Assembly (NCBI GenBank): GCA_949372595.1
Contig: CASIAN010000009.1
Coordinates: forward strand, 1-64,000
DNA: 64,000 bases
Source: CPC320 sp002336405
Lineage (GTDB): Bacteria > Pseudomonadota > Alphaproteobacteria > Rhodobacterales > Rhodobacteraceae
Direction: 5' to 3'
This document shows positions 1-8,430 of this stretch, piece after piece. The notes under the pieces were generated by a model that saw only the letters and a list, made by a program, of their open reading frames with translations, ran no database searches and was not told the origin of the DNA. Position numbers and translations under genes: made by a program. Numbering within the stretch: position 1 is the first letter of the stretch; every line of letters starts with the position of its first letter.

Positions 1-259
1 CAGGCGCTTTACAAAGTACATGTACTGGAAAATACTGGCTGACCCTTCCGGGTGCAGGCTACCGTTGCGGTGGATTTGGCTATTGGTTGGTCGACTTGGC
101 GGCCCTACTTTTGTCAGGGGGACCAGGCGAGAGATAGACATTGGGCTGGATTTGGTGAATATTTCTTTCCCAGTCCTGCGCGCTGTGATTACATTGTGTC
201 AGAGTGTAATCAGGTTCTTAAAGTGCTGGATCTGTAAGTTTCAAGAAAAAGGAGATGTC

Positions 260-406
260 ATGGCTCAAGACCCAAAAAATTTATCGATGTTTGATAACAA
301 AAAGAAAGACGGTGGGGTTTCTCTGGAAAGGCTGGCACAGATTGTCAAAGATCGCGATATCGAAATTGTGGAAACACCGCCAAAAGACCGGCTTACAGAA
401 AAATAA
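260..406 (+). CDS. Small hypothetical protein (48 aa)
   Basis: This short charged reading frame has an ATG at 260 preceded by a good ribosome binding site (AAAGGAGAT at about 248-256). The open frame continues upstream to about position 20, but that extension is poor in protein-like character and lacks a ribosome binding site, so the short start is preferred. The product is hydrophilic, has no signal peptide or membrane segment, and is rich in Lys, Asp and Glu, with a short amphipathic stretch (SLERLAQIVKDRDIEIVE). I do not recognise a family. The main support is the Shine-Dalgarno site and the clean charged composition. Confidence 0.5.
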   Translation: MAQDPKNLSMFDNKKKDGGVSLERLAQIVKDRDIEIVETPPKDRLTEK

Positions 407-618
407 ACTTAGAAAAAAACCAAGGAAAAATATAACTTTTGGGCCTGCTTAGCACATTAAGATGCACATGGTGATTCAGCTCGCGCTGTCGAGCCAATGA
501 TTGAATAACTCAACTATTTTGGGCGCACCCGTAGCGACCCTAAGGATCGGCTGCTTACTCTGTTTATTTTGATTCTGGGCACTAGGTTTATCACGAACAA
601 TCACAAGGAGGGGCTTTT

Positions 619-1161
619 ATGCGGCACATCATCGGTTTTTTCATCTTGGTGGGTTATCTGTGGGCGGTGCCGGTTTTGGCGCAAACCTCGGCGTCTTTGT
701 TGGACAGGCTCTCTCAAAGTGAAAGCCCCTCGGTCTCGGCTGGGCTTATCGGGCAGATTTGGGCGCGCTGGACCGGGGCGGCCACTGACGAAGAACAACA
801 GCAGTTGATGCAGATCGGGATGACCCAAATGAATGCGGCCCGCTATCCGCAGGCAGAAAAAACGTTTGACGCGTTGATCGCGCTTAACCCCGACTTTATG
901 GAGGCGTGGAACAAGCGCGCCACAGTACGCTATGTATTGGGAGATTTTAATGGCTCTCAAGACGATATAAACGAGGTTTTGGCGCGGGAACCACGACATT
1001 TCGGTGCCTTATCGGGCCTGGGCCTGATCAATATGCAGCGTGGCGATCTCAGCAACGCGATCCGCGCGTATGAAAAAGTTTTGCAAATAGACCCGTTCAG
1101 TCAAGATGCCCGCAAACTTTTGCCAAAACTGCGCAAACAGATGGATAAATCTAACCTCTAG
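619..1161 (+). CDS. Exported TPR-repeat protein
   Basis: The 180-residue product begins with a hydrophobic signal peptide (about residues 1-21, ending VLAQ), so it is probably periplasmic. Residues about 60-175 form three tetratricopeptide repeats, recognisable by the A-x-x-x-Y/F-x-x-A-L and N-P/D-P spacing (for example ALIALNPDF, VLAREPRHF and VLQIDPFSQ). TPR proteins of this size are usually scaffolds for protein-protein contacts. The ATG at 619 follows a strong AGGAGG at about 605-610. The gene stands alone, and the next plus-strand gene starts 200 bases later, so context gives no specific partner. Confidence 0.85.
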   Translation: MRHIIGFFILVGYLWAVPVLAQTSASLLDRLSQSESPSVSAGLIGQIWARWTGAATDEEQQQLMQIGMTQMNAARYPQAEKTFDALIALNPDFMEAWNKRATVRYVLGDFNGSQDDINEVLAREPRHFGALSGLGLINMQRGDLSNAIRAYEKVLQIDPFSQDARKLLPKLRKQMDKSNL

Positions 1162-1362
1162 CGTGCCCTGCGGCGGTACTTGGTCGCGGTACTTGGTGGC
1201 GGTACTTGGCAGCAGTATTTGGCAGAGATTTTGGAAATTGGCCTTAGTTTGGGTCGGAATGGTGACATCAACCGTTGATCTTCTTGTTGGTCTGGGTCAA
1301 ACCTCTGCAGGTTCGCGGCAATCTTTCTGCCGTGACGATCACATCACAAAACGAGAGCGGTT

Positions 1363-1779
1363 ATGGAAAAAAGCGAATTTTCGGTCATGGGTAAGACCAT
1401 GGAACAGATTACAATATTTTACGGGGCGTTCCTGATTGCTTGGGCGGTTTTGGTAAGTCTTATAGGCCAAAGTGAGTCTTTGACCTCATTGATCCCGGCG
1501 CTGTTTGGCCTGCCAATCGCTGCGATGGGGCTTTTGACGATCAGAATGCCTGAGAAAACCAAACTTTTCATGCATATCGCGGTGACATTGGGCTTGATCG
1601 TTTGTCTGGGCGGTTTGGATTTCCTGCGGGGCTTTGGATCTGAGGGCGGGCCTTTTTCAAACCCATGGGCGGGTCTGTCCAAGTTGGTTATGGCAGTGAC
1701 TGGCGCAGGCTATGTATATTTGTGCGTTAAATCGTTCATATTTGCGCGAAAAATGCGCGAGAGTGCTGACGCCGACTGA
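1363..1779 (+). CDS. Small multipass membrane protein, hypothetical
   Basis: The 138-residue product has about four hydrophobic segments (near residues 16-36, 38-58, 65-85 and 100-125) separated by short charged loops, and a basic, charged C-terminus (ARKMRESADAD). It is therefore an inner-membrane protein of unknown function. The ATG at 1363 is preceded by a purine-rich stretch (GAGAG). In-frame ATGs at 1387 and 1399 would also retain all membrane segments, so the exact start is uncertain. I do not recognise a family. Confidence 0.6.
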   Translation: MEKSEFSVMGKTMEQITIFYGAFLIAWAVLVSLIGQSESLTSLIPALFGLPIAAMGLLTIRMPEKTKLFMHIAVTLGLIVCLGGLDFLRGFGSEGGPFSNPWAGLSKLVMAVTGAGYVYLCVKSFIFARKMRESADAD

Positions 1780-1959
1780 ATATCGCTAGGATGCGTCTTA
1801 TCAATCGCGTCTGCTGCGGCCGGCAGCAGGTCGGCCGCCACTGGCATTGGTACCACTAGTATGACCGGCCTAAACGGCTCAGACTTTGACTTAGACGTAT
1901 TGGTATTGAGACATACTGCAGGGGGAGAGCCGTTTCCTGCAAGCCGGCGTGTTGCGTTC

Positions 1960-3690
1960 CGGTCAGCACCTTTTGCTTGGTTGCAGCGCAACGACCTTTT
2001 CGTAATCGTTAAGGCTGTTGATTTCGGGCCTATTGGCCAAAAAGTTACCCAGGCACACAGCGGCTGCTTCCTGTTGGCAGAGTGATGCCAATATGACGGG
2101 TTTAAAACCCTGATAGCGGGTGTCGCTGGCTTGGTTGGCGCGAGCATTATTGGCCGGTGACAACGCGTTATCCAGATGAGCCGTGCCAATATTCATCATA
2201 ATTAATACTACGGTCCAGCCGCGTTTACTGACTGGTTCCAGTTCAAAAGCCATTTTTAGATGTTTGGTACCAGTTTCAAAATTACGGTTTTGAGCATCGG
2301 CAAGCGAGATGGATAAATTTGTGTTTCTGTCAAAGAGATTTATGTCCAGCGTTGTTGTAAAAGTGCCAGCGTGCGGTCAATATCGAGGTTCATCCAATGC
2401 ACATTGACCATGCAGTTGATGGCTGCGGAGTTCTCTGGGTTCAGGCGATAGACGAATTGCGCTGTGCGAGACAGTTGTTCGAAGATGATGTCTTTCTGCA
2501 TATATTCCTATGGAGAAAACCGCAGTTTCAAAAGAGCTTTGATATAGAGAAAATAGGGACCGGTGAAATGTTCGTCCAATGCAAGGCGCGGTGGCACAAC
2601 TCCTCGACCGTTTTGAAACTGGCGACGCCGGCATAAAAGGTGCTGAGGACTTTGATACAGTCGTCCCAAGCGCCTAGGTTTTCTGTCTTATGTTTGGCGG
2701 CGCGTTTTGTTCTTGCCCGTGCAGCGTCGCGGAGACAATGGCCACGACCTTTTGTGAGACCTCGTCGTATACATCAAAAATATCGCCCAAAGCGCGGTGC
2801 CAGCGGGTTGACCAGATTTCTTGGCCTGCATTTGCATCGATAAGGTTCGCGGTAATCCTGGTTTTGTTTCTGGCCTTGCGAATACTGCCTTCGACCAGAT
2901 AGCGGACCCCAAGCTACGCATGATTTCGCTGGATTTGGTGCCTGTGCCTTTGAAACTAAGCCTGGAATTACGTGAGATGACGGGAAATGTTTTCCACATC
3001 AACAAGGTTGTGATGATATCCTCGGTCATTCTGTCAGCGAAGCACTCTTGATCGGGGTCATTGCTCATGTTCAAAAAAGTCAGAACCACGACCGAAGGGG
3101 ACTTAGTTTTAACCCTGTCCAGAGCTGACTTTGCGGGTGCTGTATCTCGTGCAGGTATACCTTCGAGAGCAATGTCAAAAGCGTGTACGATGGTATTATT
3201 AACTTTTTGGTCGCCGAAATCGTTTAACGAAAGCTCGACTTTCTGACTGACAAAACCACAGATTTTTTTAGACAGGCAGACCCCATCCGATCGACTGAGC
3301 GCGTCAAGCTGGGCGGCAACATTGACGCCTTGACTATACAGGTTGGTGGCCTCGATGATCACATCCCCCATATTAAGCCTGATGTGGAAATGCATTTTGG
3401 CCTCAGGCTCAACTGATGTGTTGCGCTCTTGGACGAGTTTTTGAAACTTTGTCGCACAAATGATTGCTGAAACAGCACTTTGAAATTCAGCCAGAACAGA
3501 ATTGCCCGCAGTGTTGAAAATGCGACCGCTATGTTCTTGAAATAGACCGTCCAAAATCGCCCGACGCGCGCGCAGGCTGTTTGGTGTTAAAGCTTCGTTG
3601 CGTTCTATTAAGCTGCTGAAACCCACAACATCAGTTACGCATATACCTGCAATTTTACGAATAAGCCGTTGGTTTGATAGTGAGCCAATC
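1960..3690 (-). pseudogene. Decayed class III adenylate/guanylate cyclase with C-terminal TolB/TPR-like region
   Basis: Reading the minus strand from about 3690, the sequence encodes a class III cyclase start (GICVTDVVGFSSLIERNE) and continues through the cyclase domain (LNMGDVI, VNVAAQLDALS) into the usual companion region (FLNMSNDPDQECFADRMTEDI). No normal start codon remains: a TAG lies just before the homologous N-terminus. At about 2915-2925 the frame shifts; LGVRYLVEG and the following LIDANAGQEIW continue in another frame. Further decayed pieces of the helical tail are seen around 2370-2400 and 1960-2150 (for example LANRPEINSLNDYEKVVALQP). Such proteins make cAMP and carry a TolB/TPR-like C-terminal half. 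This copy is interrupted several times and should not make an intact enzyme. The outer limits are approximate. Confidence 0.8.
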
Positions 3691-4371
3691 TAATGCAGTG
3701 TGATATTTGCAGTGCGTTTGCAATGTCCTGAAACGCGTGTGTGATCAATTCCGAACCTGTTTTAAGCACGATGCAATGACGCGAATTTCAACTTCAAATG
3801 ATTGGATATAAACATATGATTTCATGTTATTTTACCCAATATTTAGGTATATTCACTGTATTTTTATTTGTTTAATTTTTGCATTTTATTTGAAATATAA
3901 TCTAATTTTAGTTTGTTAAACTCCGATCGTATTCGGTTTTGCTTTGAAACAAGTTTGCACTCTGGAACGCGGATGTTAGGCGCGTAGCTTATCAAGAGCA
4001 CGTTAAGAGGTATAAAATGGGCTTATGGGGGATTTCAGATCATGTGTTTTGTATGGTGGGTTTACATGTCGGGATGAGATGATGGGGACGGCTGGCGGCG
4101 TAGCTGCTGTCTTGTCACCGGTTAATTGCAGCATTGAGCGCAGAGTGATGTAGCCCCTGAGAGGCTTGAGTACCTTGAACGTCGTGAAATTTCCTTGAGG
4201 AGCCAAGCGTCATAAAAGGCCAAATGGTCGACTTTTTTATTATTTCGGCGGGCATAACAGGCTATAACTTACCGATAAGATCACAGCAGGGCACAAGGGT
4301 GCTCTCTAGGAAAACGGTTTAGTGGCAGTGGTCCAGAGCGGACCACTGATATTCAACGCGGATTTGGCTGG
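3691..4371. other. Gene-free AT-rich stretch
   Basis: No convincing coding sequence is seen in these 680 bases. About 3820-3930 is strongly AT-rich, with runs of A and T. A minus-strand open frame at 4003-4206 is low-complexity and has no ribosome binding site. The only clear structure is the hairpin at 4326-4348, annotated separately. Confidence 0.6.
4326..4348 (-). terminator. Perfect 9-bp hairpin downstream of the bactofilin gene
   Basis: CAGTGGTCC (4326-4334) and GGACCACTG (4340-4348) form a perfect 9-bp stem with a 5-base loop. It lies 24 bases past the stop codon of the minus-strand bactofilin gene. There is no long T run in either direction, so it may be a weak terminator or an mRNA-stabilising stem. 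Confidence 0.55.
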
Positions 4372-4680
4372 CTAGGGTTTGAGCGCCAGTTTACCTGTGA
4401 TCCGTGCGCCTTTTTCAGTCGCAATACGTCCATAGGTGACATCGGCTGAAACATTTGCCGAACTGGACAATGTGAGATCTTCGGCCTCAATTTTTCCGGT
4501 TACAGTTCCGTTCACAGTGATATCCTGCCCCTTTACGGCACCTTGGACCTTGCCCAGTTCCAGAACGGAAATTGACCCTGCATTAATATCGCCGGTCACG
4601 GATCCTTTTATTTCTAAATCACCTTTACTGTTGATGTTTCCATCGATTACGAGGTCTTCACTTAAAAACGATTTAGCCAC
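4372..4680 (-). CDS. Bactofilin family protein
   Basis: The 102-residue product is almost entirely the polymer-forming bactofilin (DUF583) domain: short beta repeats with regularly spaced Gly and Val (LVIDGNI, LEIKGSV, ITVNGTVTGKI, RITGKL) that build a right-handed beta helix. Bactofilins self-assemble into membrane-associated cytoskeletal filaments that help place cell-wall and polar machinery. There is no signal peptide, as usual for the family. The protein is short, lacking the long proline- or charge-rich tails of some bactofilins. No M23 peptidase partner gene, often found beside bactofilins, is adjacent here. Confidence 0.9.
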   Translation of the reverse strand: MAKSFLSEDLVIDGNINSKGDLEIKGSVTGDINAGSISVLELGKVQGAVKGQDITVNGTVTGKIEAEDLTLSSSANVSADVTYGRIATEKGARITGKLALKP

Positions 4681-4765
4681 ATTAGCCTCACTTTGGTACG
4701 CCAGTTTACATATATGTATGGTGCTTTTGTCAAAACTACAAATATAATCACTGTGGTTTATTAAA

Positions 4766-5641
4766 TCACTTTTGACGTCTCATCAGGATTAGATAGGTTA
4801 TGAGGCTTAAAATCACAATAAATCCACCAAACAACATCATCGGTGTTGGCCTCTCCGGGGTTCCCATCCAGACCCACAACGGCCCAAGGACTGTCTCCAA
4901 TAGCAGCGCGAGGCTGACATTGGAGGCATGCGTGTACCGCGCGGCAAATGACAACAGGAAAAATGAGGTCGGCAGGATAACTATACCGGTAAAAATAATA
5001 TAGCCGATGTTCCCGTTGGCCATGTTGCCCAATCCCGTCATCAGCAGACCAAACAATCCCGACAATAGCCCACCTATTCCGATTGCCAGTAAAAAGGGTG
5101 CGGTTTTTTGGTGTCTGATCAGCACAAAACTCATAGATAGGCTAATGGCAACACCAAGACCCGCCAATGCTCCGAGCAGTGACCAGATGTTGATCTGCAC
5201 ATGGCCATTTTCTGGCGTGAACACCGCCACAGACAGGCCGCACAAAACAGAGCCGATTGCGATCCAAGTTTTGGTCTCTGTAGGCTCACGCAGGATTATA
5301 AAGGCAAAAAATGCTGCGAATATCGGCACTGTGGCCACGCCCAAAAGTACCAAGGCGACCGGCGCAATTGAAACGCCAAGACTAAACAACGTCGCATTAA
5401 AAAACTGGCAGGTGATCAGTCCAAGACCAAAGGGCCGCTTTAGGTTTGCAATATCTTCCGCGCGCCAGCCTCGGCGGGTTATGAACCAAAGTGTGATAAA
5501 GATTGAGCCCGCCAGTAACCCACGCCAAGCCAGCATTTGAAAACCATCCATCTCGGCCCACCGCATCAGCAGCGTGTCCGGCGATAAAATCAGCGCCCCT
5601 AGGATCGCCGTGAGTAATCCAAAAAGCGGATAGCGGGTCAT
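4766..5641 (-). CDS. EamA/DMT family membrane transporter
   Basis: The 291-residue protein shows ten hydrophobic segments arranged as two EamA repeats, typical of drug/metabolite transporter permeases that export or import small metabolites across the inner membrane. The ATG at 5641 follows an AAGGAA ribosome binding site on the minus strand. The gene is transcribed in the same direction as the upstream iclR gene, but about 280 bases separate them, so co-transcription is doubtful. The substrate cannot be told from sequence. Confidence 0.85.
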   Translation of the reverse strand: MTRYPLFGLLTAILGALILSPDTLLMRWAEMDGFQMLAWRGLLAGSIFITLWFITRRGWRAEDIANLKRPFGLGLITCQFFNATLFSLGVSIAPVALVLLGVATVPIFAAFFAFIILREPTETKTWIAIGSVLCGLSVAVFTPENGHVQINIWSLLGALAGLGVAISLSMSFVLIRHQKTAPFLLAIGIGGLLSGLFGLLMTGLGNMANGNIGYIIFTGIVILPTSFFLLSFAARYTHASNVSLALLLETVLGPLWVWMGTPERPTPMMLFGGFIVILSLITYLILMRRQK

Positions 5642-5920
5642 GTGGGCGGCTTCCTTGCGGTGCGGGTGTTGTGGTTGGTGATTTGCGCTTTGCTAATGCC
5701 AGCGCCTAAAGCCAACATGCACAGTGCACAACATCAGTCTGCACTAGGTTTTGCAAGCAGAGTCTCTTTCTAAGAAATTGCCATGCCTGTGTGGATTCCT
5801 GTAGCGGTTGCAGCGGTGTCTGGTCTGGTCTGGTCTGTGCGTGAGGATAATCCTATCTGGGTCTAAACAGGTACATCAAGTGGTGGCGGCTGTTAGATGA
5901 GGCTTTGATTTAAAATGGGT

Positions 5921-6682
5921 TTATGAAAAAACGGCGTGTTTGAGGCGGTCCGCGGCGCTGTGCAGGCAATCCACATAGGCTGTGGCCTGCGCGATGGACA
6001 AGCGCTGCTTTGGACCGTGCACGGCCAATGCGGCAACAAAACGGCCCTTATTATCGGTTACAGGCACGGCGGCGGCAACCATGCCTTCGACAAATTCTTC
6101 GTCATCCAAAGCAAACCCGCGTTTGGCGTTCAGTTTTAAATTTTTCAAAAGGCTGTCGGCCGTCGTGTGCGTGTTGTGAGTGTGCGCCTCAAGGCTTAAT
6201 CCAGCAATGAATTTTTCCCGGGCTGATTTGGACAGGCTTGCCATAAAAGTTTTGCCGCTGGCCGTGCAGTGGAACGGCACATTAAAGCCGCGCGGCATTT
6301 GAATGCGAAACGGCCAGTCAGTTTCGACCCGGTCTAGATAATGCATGCCGGTTTCTTGAGGTATTACAAAATTTACCGTCTCTTTAACCTCGGCGGCAAC
6401 GTCGAGAAGAATTTGATGACGGGTGATATGAACCCGAGATGCGTGCAGCAGGCCTGCGCCTATCAAGCGTGATCGTCGGCTAGGGCGAAAACTGTTGCTG
6501 CTGCCTTCCCGGAGTAGAAATCCTTCGGTTTCAAGCGTTTTGACCAGCCGGTAGACGGTTTGTTTCGGCAAGTTTACATGTTCGTTAATCTCGGTCACGG
6601 TCAACGCCCGGTCGCTTAAGCCGATGACCTCCATGATCATCAGCGACCGTAAATTCGTGGGGGTTGAATTTTCTTCAGTCAT
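5921..6682 (-). CDS. IclR family transcriptional regulator
   Basis: The 253-residue protein has an N-terminal winged helix-turn-helix (about residues 10-75; LTVTEINEHVNLPKQTVYRLVKTL) followed by the IclR effector-binding domain (about 80-250), with the characteristic CTASGKTFMA segment and a C-terminal region with VPVTDNKGRFVAALAVHGP. IclR regulators bind palindromic operators near their own promoters and respond to small metabolites. It lies divergent from the TRAP transporter genes. A decayed second copy of its 5' end lies at 11460-11600 in front of the GMC oxidoreductase, showing that the regulator was once duplicated together with its divergent target. It is therefore likely to control the TRAP and/or GMC genes (inference). 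Confidence 0.9.
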   Translation of the reverse strand: MTEENSTPTNLRSLMIMEVIGLSDRALTVTEINEHVNLPKQTVYRLVKTLETEGFLLREGSSNSFRPSRRSRLIGAGLLHASRVHITRHQILLDVAAEVKETVNFVIPQETGMHYLDRVETDWPFRIQMPRGFNVPFHCTASGKTFMASLSKSAREKFIAGLSLEAHTHNTHTTADSLLKNLKLNAKRGFALDDEEFVEGMVAAAVPVTDNKGRFVAALAVHGPKQRLSIAQATAYVDCLHSAADRLKHAVFS

Positions 6683-6689
6683 CGAAATC

Positions 6690-6748
6690 TTCCCATTGCC
6701 AGAATCGTCTTTATGGGGTTATACGCTAACAAATACTAAAAATGGGAA
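6690..6748. promoter_or_regulatory. Inverted-repeat element in the iclR upstream region, copy 1
   Basis: TTCCCATT (6690-6697) and AATGGGAA (6741-6748) form inverted arms 43 bases apart. The same arms recur at 11608-11615 and 11660-11667, 44 bases apart, in front of the GMC gene. They survive in both copies although the flanking coding remnants have diverged, which suggests a binding site, plausibly for the IclR protein (inference). Confidence 0.45.
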
Positions 6749-6781
6749 AAAAAATCTCATTAAATGATAAATGGGGGATTT

Positions 6782-6840
6782 CTGGACTTTGACTATAAGA
6801 TAATTGGCGCTGGATCGGATGGATGTGCGGTTGCGATAGA
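6782..6840 (+). pseudogene. Remnant of the 5' end of a GMC oxidoreductase gene
   Basis: This stretch aligns base for base with the first about 60 bases of the intact GMC gene at 11701, including TGGACTTTGACTA and ATAATTGGCGCTGGATC, which encode the N-terminal FAD-binding beta strand (DFDY/IIGAGS). The start codon position is CTG instead of TTG, and similarity stops after about 6840. It is the trace of a lost duplicate gene that was once divergent from the intact iclR. Confidence 0.8.
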
Positions 6841-6964
6841 TATAAGTGACGATCTATCATCTAGCATTAACTAGTAAATTGGGATCGAGCCGATGGCGGA
6901 TGTCGATCATAAATCATGTTTAAACGGGGTGCACCGCCTATCAGTCGCATGCGGCTCAATCATG

Positions 6965-6981
6965 CCGCTGACTGTCAGCGG
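6965..6981. promoter_or_regulatory. 17-base palindrome upstream of the TRAP genes
   Basis: CCGCTGAC and GTCAGCGG are perfect inverted 8-base arms around a single T. The site lies 213 bases before the dctP start in a region with no gene. A transcription factor site is the simplest reading; no regulator can be assigned. Confidence 0.4.
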
Positions 6982-7193
6982 TAATACGAATCCTCCAGCG
7001 ATAATGATTGGCTAAAATGCCAGTGCGTTGGTGGTAGGGGCAGCTCAATGATCATTGAGGCCTCAATTCGACTAAGTGGTGAGTAAGATGCTCTTTTCAC
7101 TTTGCCACTTTTAAAGTCTGCCGAGGCGAAACCCTCGACCATGGCAGTAATAGTACACGTTTCGAGGGTTGCGACATCATGGGAGGTATTTTG

Positions 7194-8288
7194 ATGTTTA
7201 ATATTAAAACTCTAACTACAGGGGCAGCAGCTGTTGCGATGATGGCTACGGCTACTACGGCTGAAACTGTTATTCGTATTCAGTCTGTGCTGGGAAACTC
7301 GACAGATGAAGTGCGTATGGTCGAGAGCTTTGCAACAGATGTTGCAGATCTCACAGGCGGCTCGGTCAAGATTGAAGTCTTGCCCGCAGGTGCTGTTGTT
7401 GGTCCACGCGACATTATTGATGCGGTTGACGCTGGTCTTGTAGAGGGCGGCTTTGCTTGGACCCACTACTGGGGTGGTAAGCACCCAGCGGCAAACTTAT
7501 TTGGCGCTCCGATTGCGGGTGCTGGTGTTGGCCTAGATGCCTTGGCGTTCTTGTCTTGGTTTCAATACGGTGGTGGCAAAGAACTTTATGACCGTCTTTG
7601 GGATGAAATGGGCGTCAACGTAAAAGGCTTTATGTTGCAGCCAGTTGGTCCAGAAGCACTGGGTTGGTTCCCAGAGCCAATCACTTCTATGGATGATTTC
7701 CGTAAACTACGGTTCCGCGCCCCTCCAGGCATGGTTGGTGCTGCGTATAACGACATTGGTGTTGCCGCTGTTGCTATGGGTGGTGGTGATATTCTTCCTG
7801 CGCTTGAAAAAGGCGCGATCGACGCGGCTGAATGGTGCTGCCCGAAGCCAGACTCGGTGTTTGGCTTCCAAAAAGTACTCAAGCATTACTACCTGCAAGG
7901 CTTGCACCAGGTTGTTGTGAATGCCGACCTATACATCAATGGTGATGTTTATGCGGGCCTTACAGCGATGGAACAGAAAGCCATAGAAGTTGCTGCAAAT
8001 GCTTCTTTGTCCAAGTCAATGTCCTACCGGATCTATGAAAACGGCAAAGCGCTGAAGGATTTGACCGAGAACCACGGCGTTATCTTGGAAGATACACCTG
8101 CAGATTACTTCACAGAATACATGGCAGCGGCGAAAAAGCTTCTTCAAGCCGCTTCGGACGACAATGAATTCTTTGCAGAAGTATGGCAGTCACAAAAAGA
8201 CTTTGCTGACATCGCAGTTCCGTTTTGGGCCGGTGCTCAGGCGTCAAATGCTAGCTTGGGTAAAGCCCACGCTGACACTTTGAAGTAA
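7194..8288 (+). CDS. dctP: TRAP transporter solute-binding protein (DctP family)
   Basis: The 364-residue product is a periplasmic substrate-binding subunit of a tripartite ATP-independent periplasmic transporter. A signal peptide covers about residues 1-23 (ATATTAET). The mature part shows the DctP fold with VLPAGAVVGPRDIIDAV, FRAPPGM (containing the conserved Arg that clamps the substrate carboxylate) and AIDAAEW. A GGGAGG at about 7180-7185 sits eight bases before the ATG at 7194, which decides this start over the in-frame ATG at 7179. The closest known types are the large-subunit 'mannitol/chloroaromatic'-like TRAP proteins, so a carboxylate or sulfonate ligand is likely. The neighbouring catabolic genes make a C3-sulfonate possible (inference). 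Confidence 0.9.
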   Translation: MFNIKTLTTGAAAVAMMATATTAETVIRIQSVLGNSTDEVRMVESFATDVADLTGGSVKIEVLPAGAVVGPRDIIDAVDAGLVEGGFAWTHYWGGKHPAANLFGAPIAGAGVGLDALAFLSWFQYGGGKELYDRLWDEMGVNVKGFMLQPVGPEALGWFPEPITSMDDFRKLRFRAPPGMVGAAYNDIGVAAVAMGGGDILPALEKGAIDAAEWCCPKPDSVFGFQKVLKHYYLQGLHQVVVNADLYINGDVYAGLTAMEQKAIEVAANASLSKSMSYRIYENGKALKDLTENHGVILEDTPADYFTEYMAAAKKLLQAASDDNEFFAEVWQSQKDFADIAVPFWAGAQASNASLGKAHADTLK

Positions 8289-8304
8289 TGTTTTCATGAC
8301 AATG

Positions 8305-8330
8305 TGCGGGGCCCTTTGGGGCCCCACGCA
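8305..8330 (+). terminator. GC-rich hairpin between dctP and dctQM
   Basis: TGCGGGGCCC (8305-8314) pairs with GGGCCCC-A-CGCA (8319-8330) with one bulged A and a four-base loop, followed within ten bases by T-rich sequence. It probably attenuates read-through, so that more binding protein than permease is made, a common arrangement in TRAP operons. Confidence 0.7.
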
Positions 8331-8430
8331 TCGCATTTTTATCGTCTTTTTTTGGCAAGAGCATTGGGCTTTTACCTAAGAAAGAACGCTCCCTTTAATA
8401 TGGGGATATTACAAAAAGGGAGAACGGGGC

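Larger units (their letters stand above)
6683..7193. promoter_or_regulatory. Divergent control region between iclR and the TRAP genes
   Basis: This 510-base region has no intact gene. It begins with about 100 bases that are closely repeated at 11601-11700, followed by the remnant of a GMC oxidoreductase start (annotated separately). It contains TTCCCATT at 6690-6697 and AATGGGAA at 6741-6748, arms shared with the second copy; a 17-base palindrome at 6965-6981; and an inverted repeat (AACCCTCGA 7130-7138 / TCGAGGGTT 7162-7170) just before the dctP ribosome binding site. Promoters for iclR and dctP must lie here, but I could not fix -35/-10 boxes. Confidence 0.6.

Noticed and set aside
4003..4206. 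Minus-strand open frame in the AT-rich gap
   Set aside because: Low-complexity sequence, no ribosome binding site and no family resemblance.
6683..7193. Riboswitch before the TRAP genes
   Set aside because: Several hairpins are present, but no known aptamer pattern was recognised; operator sites are a simpler reading.
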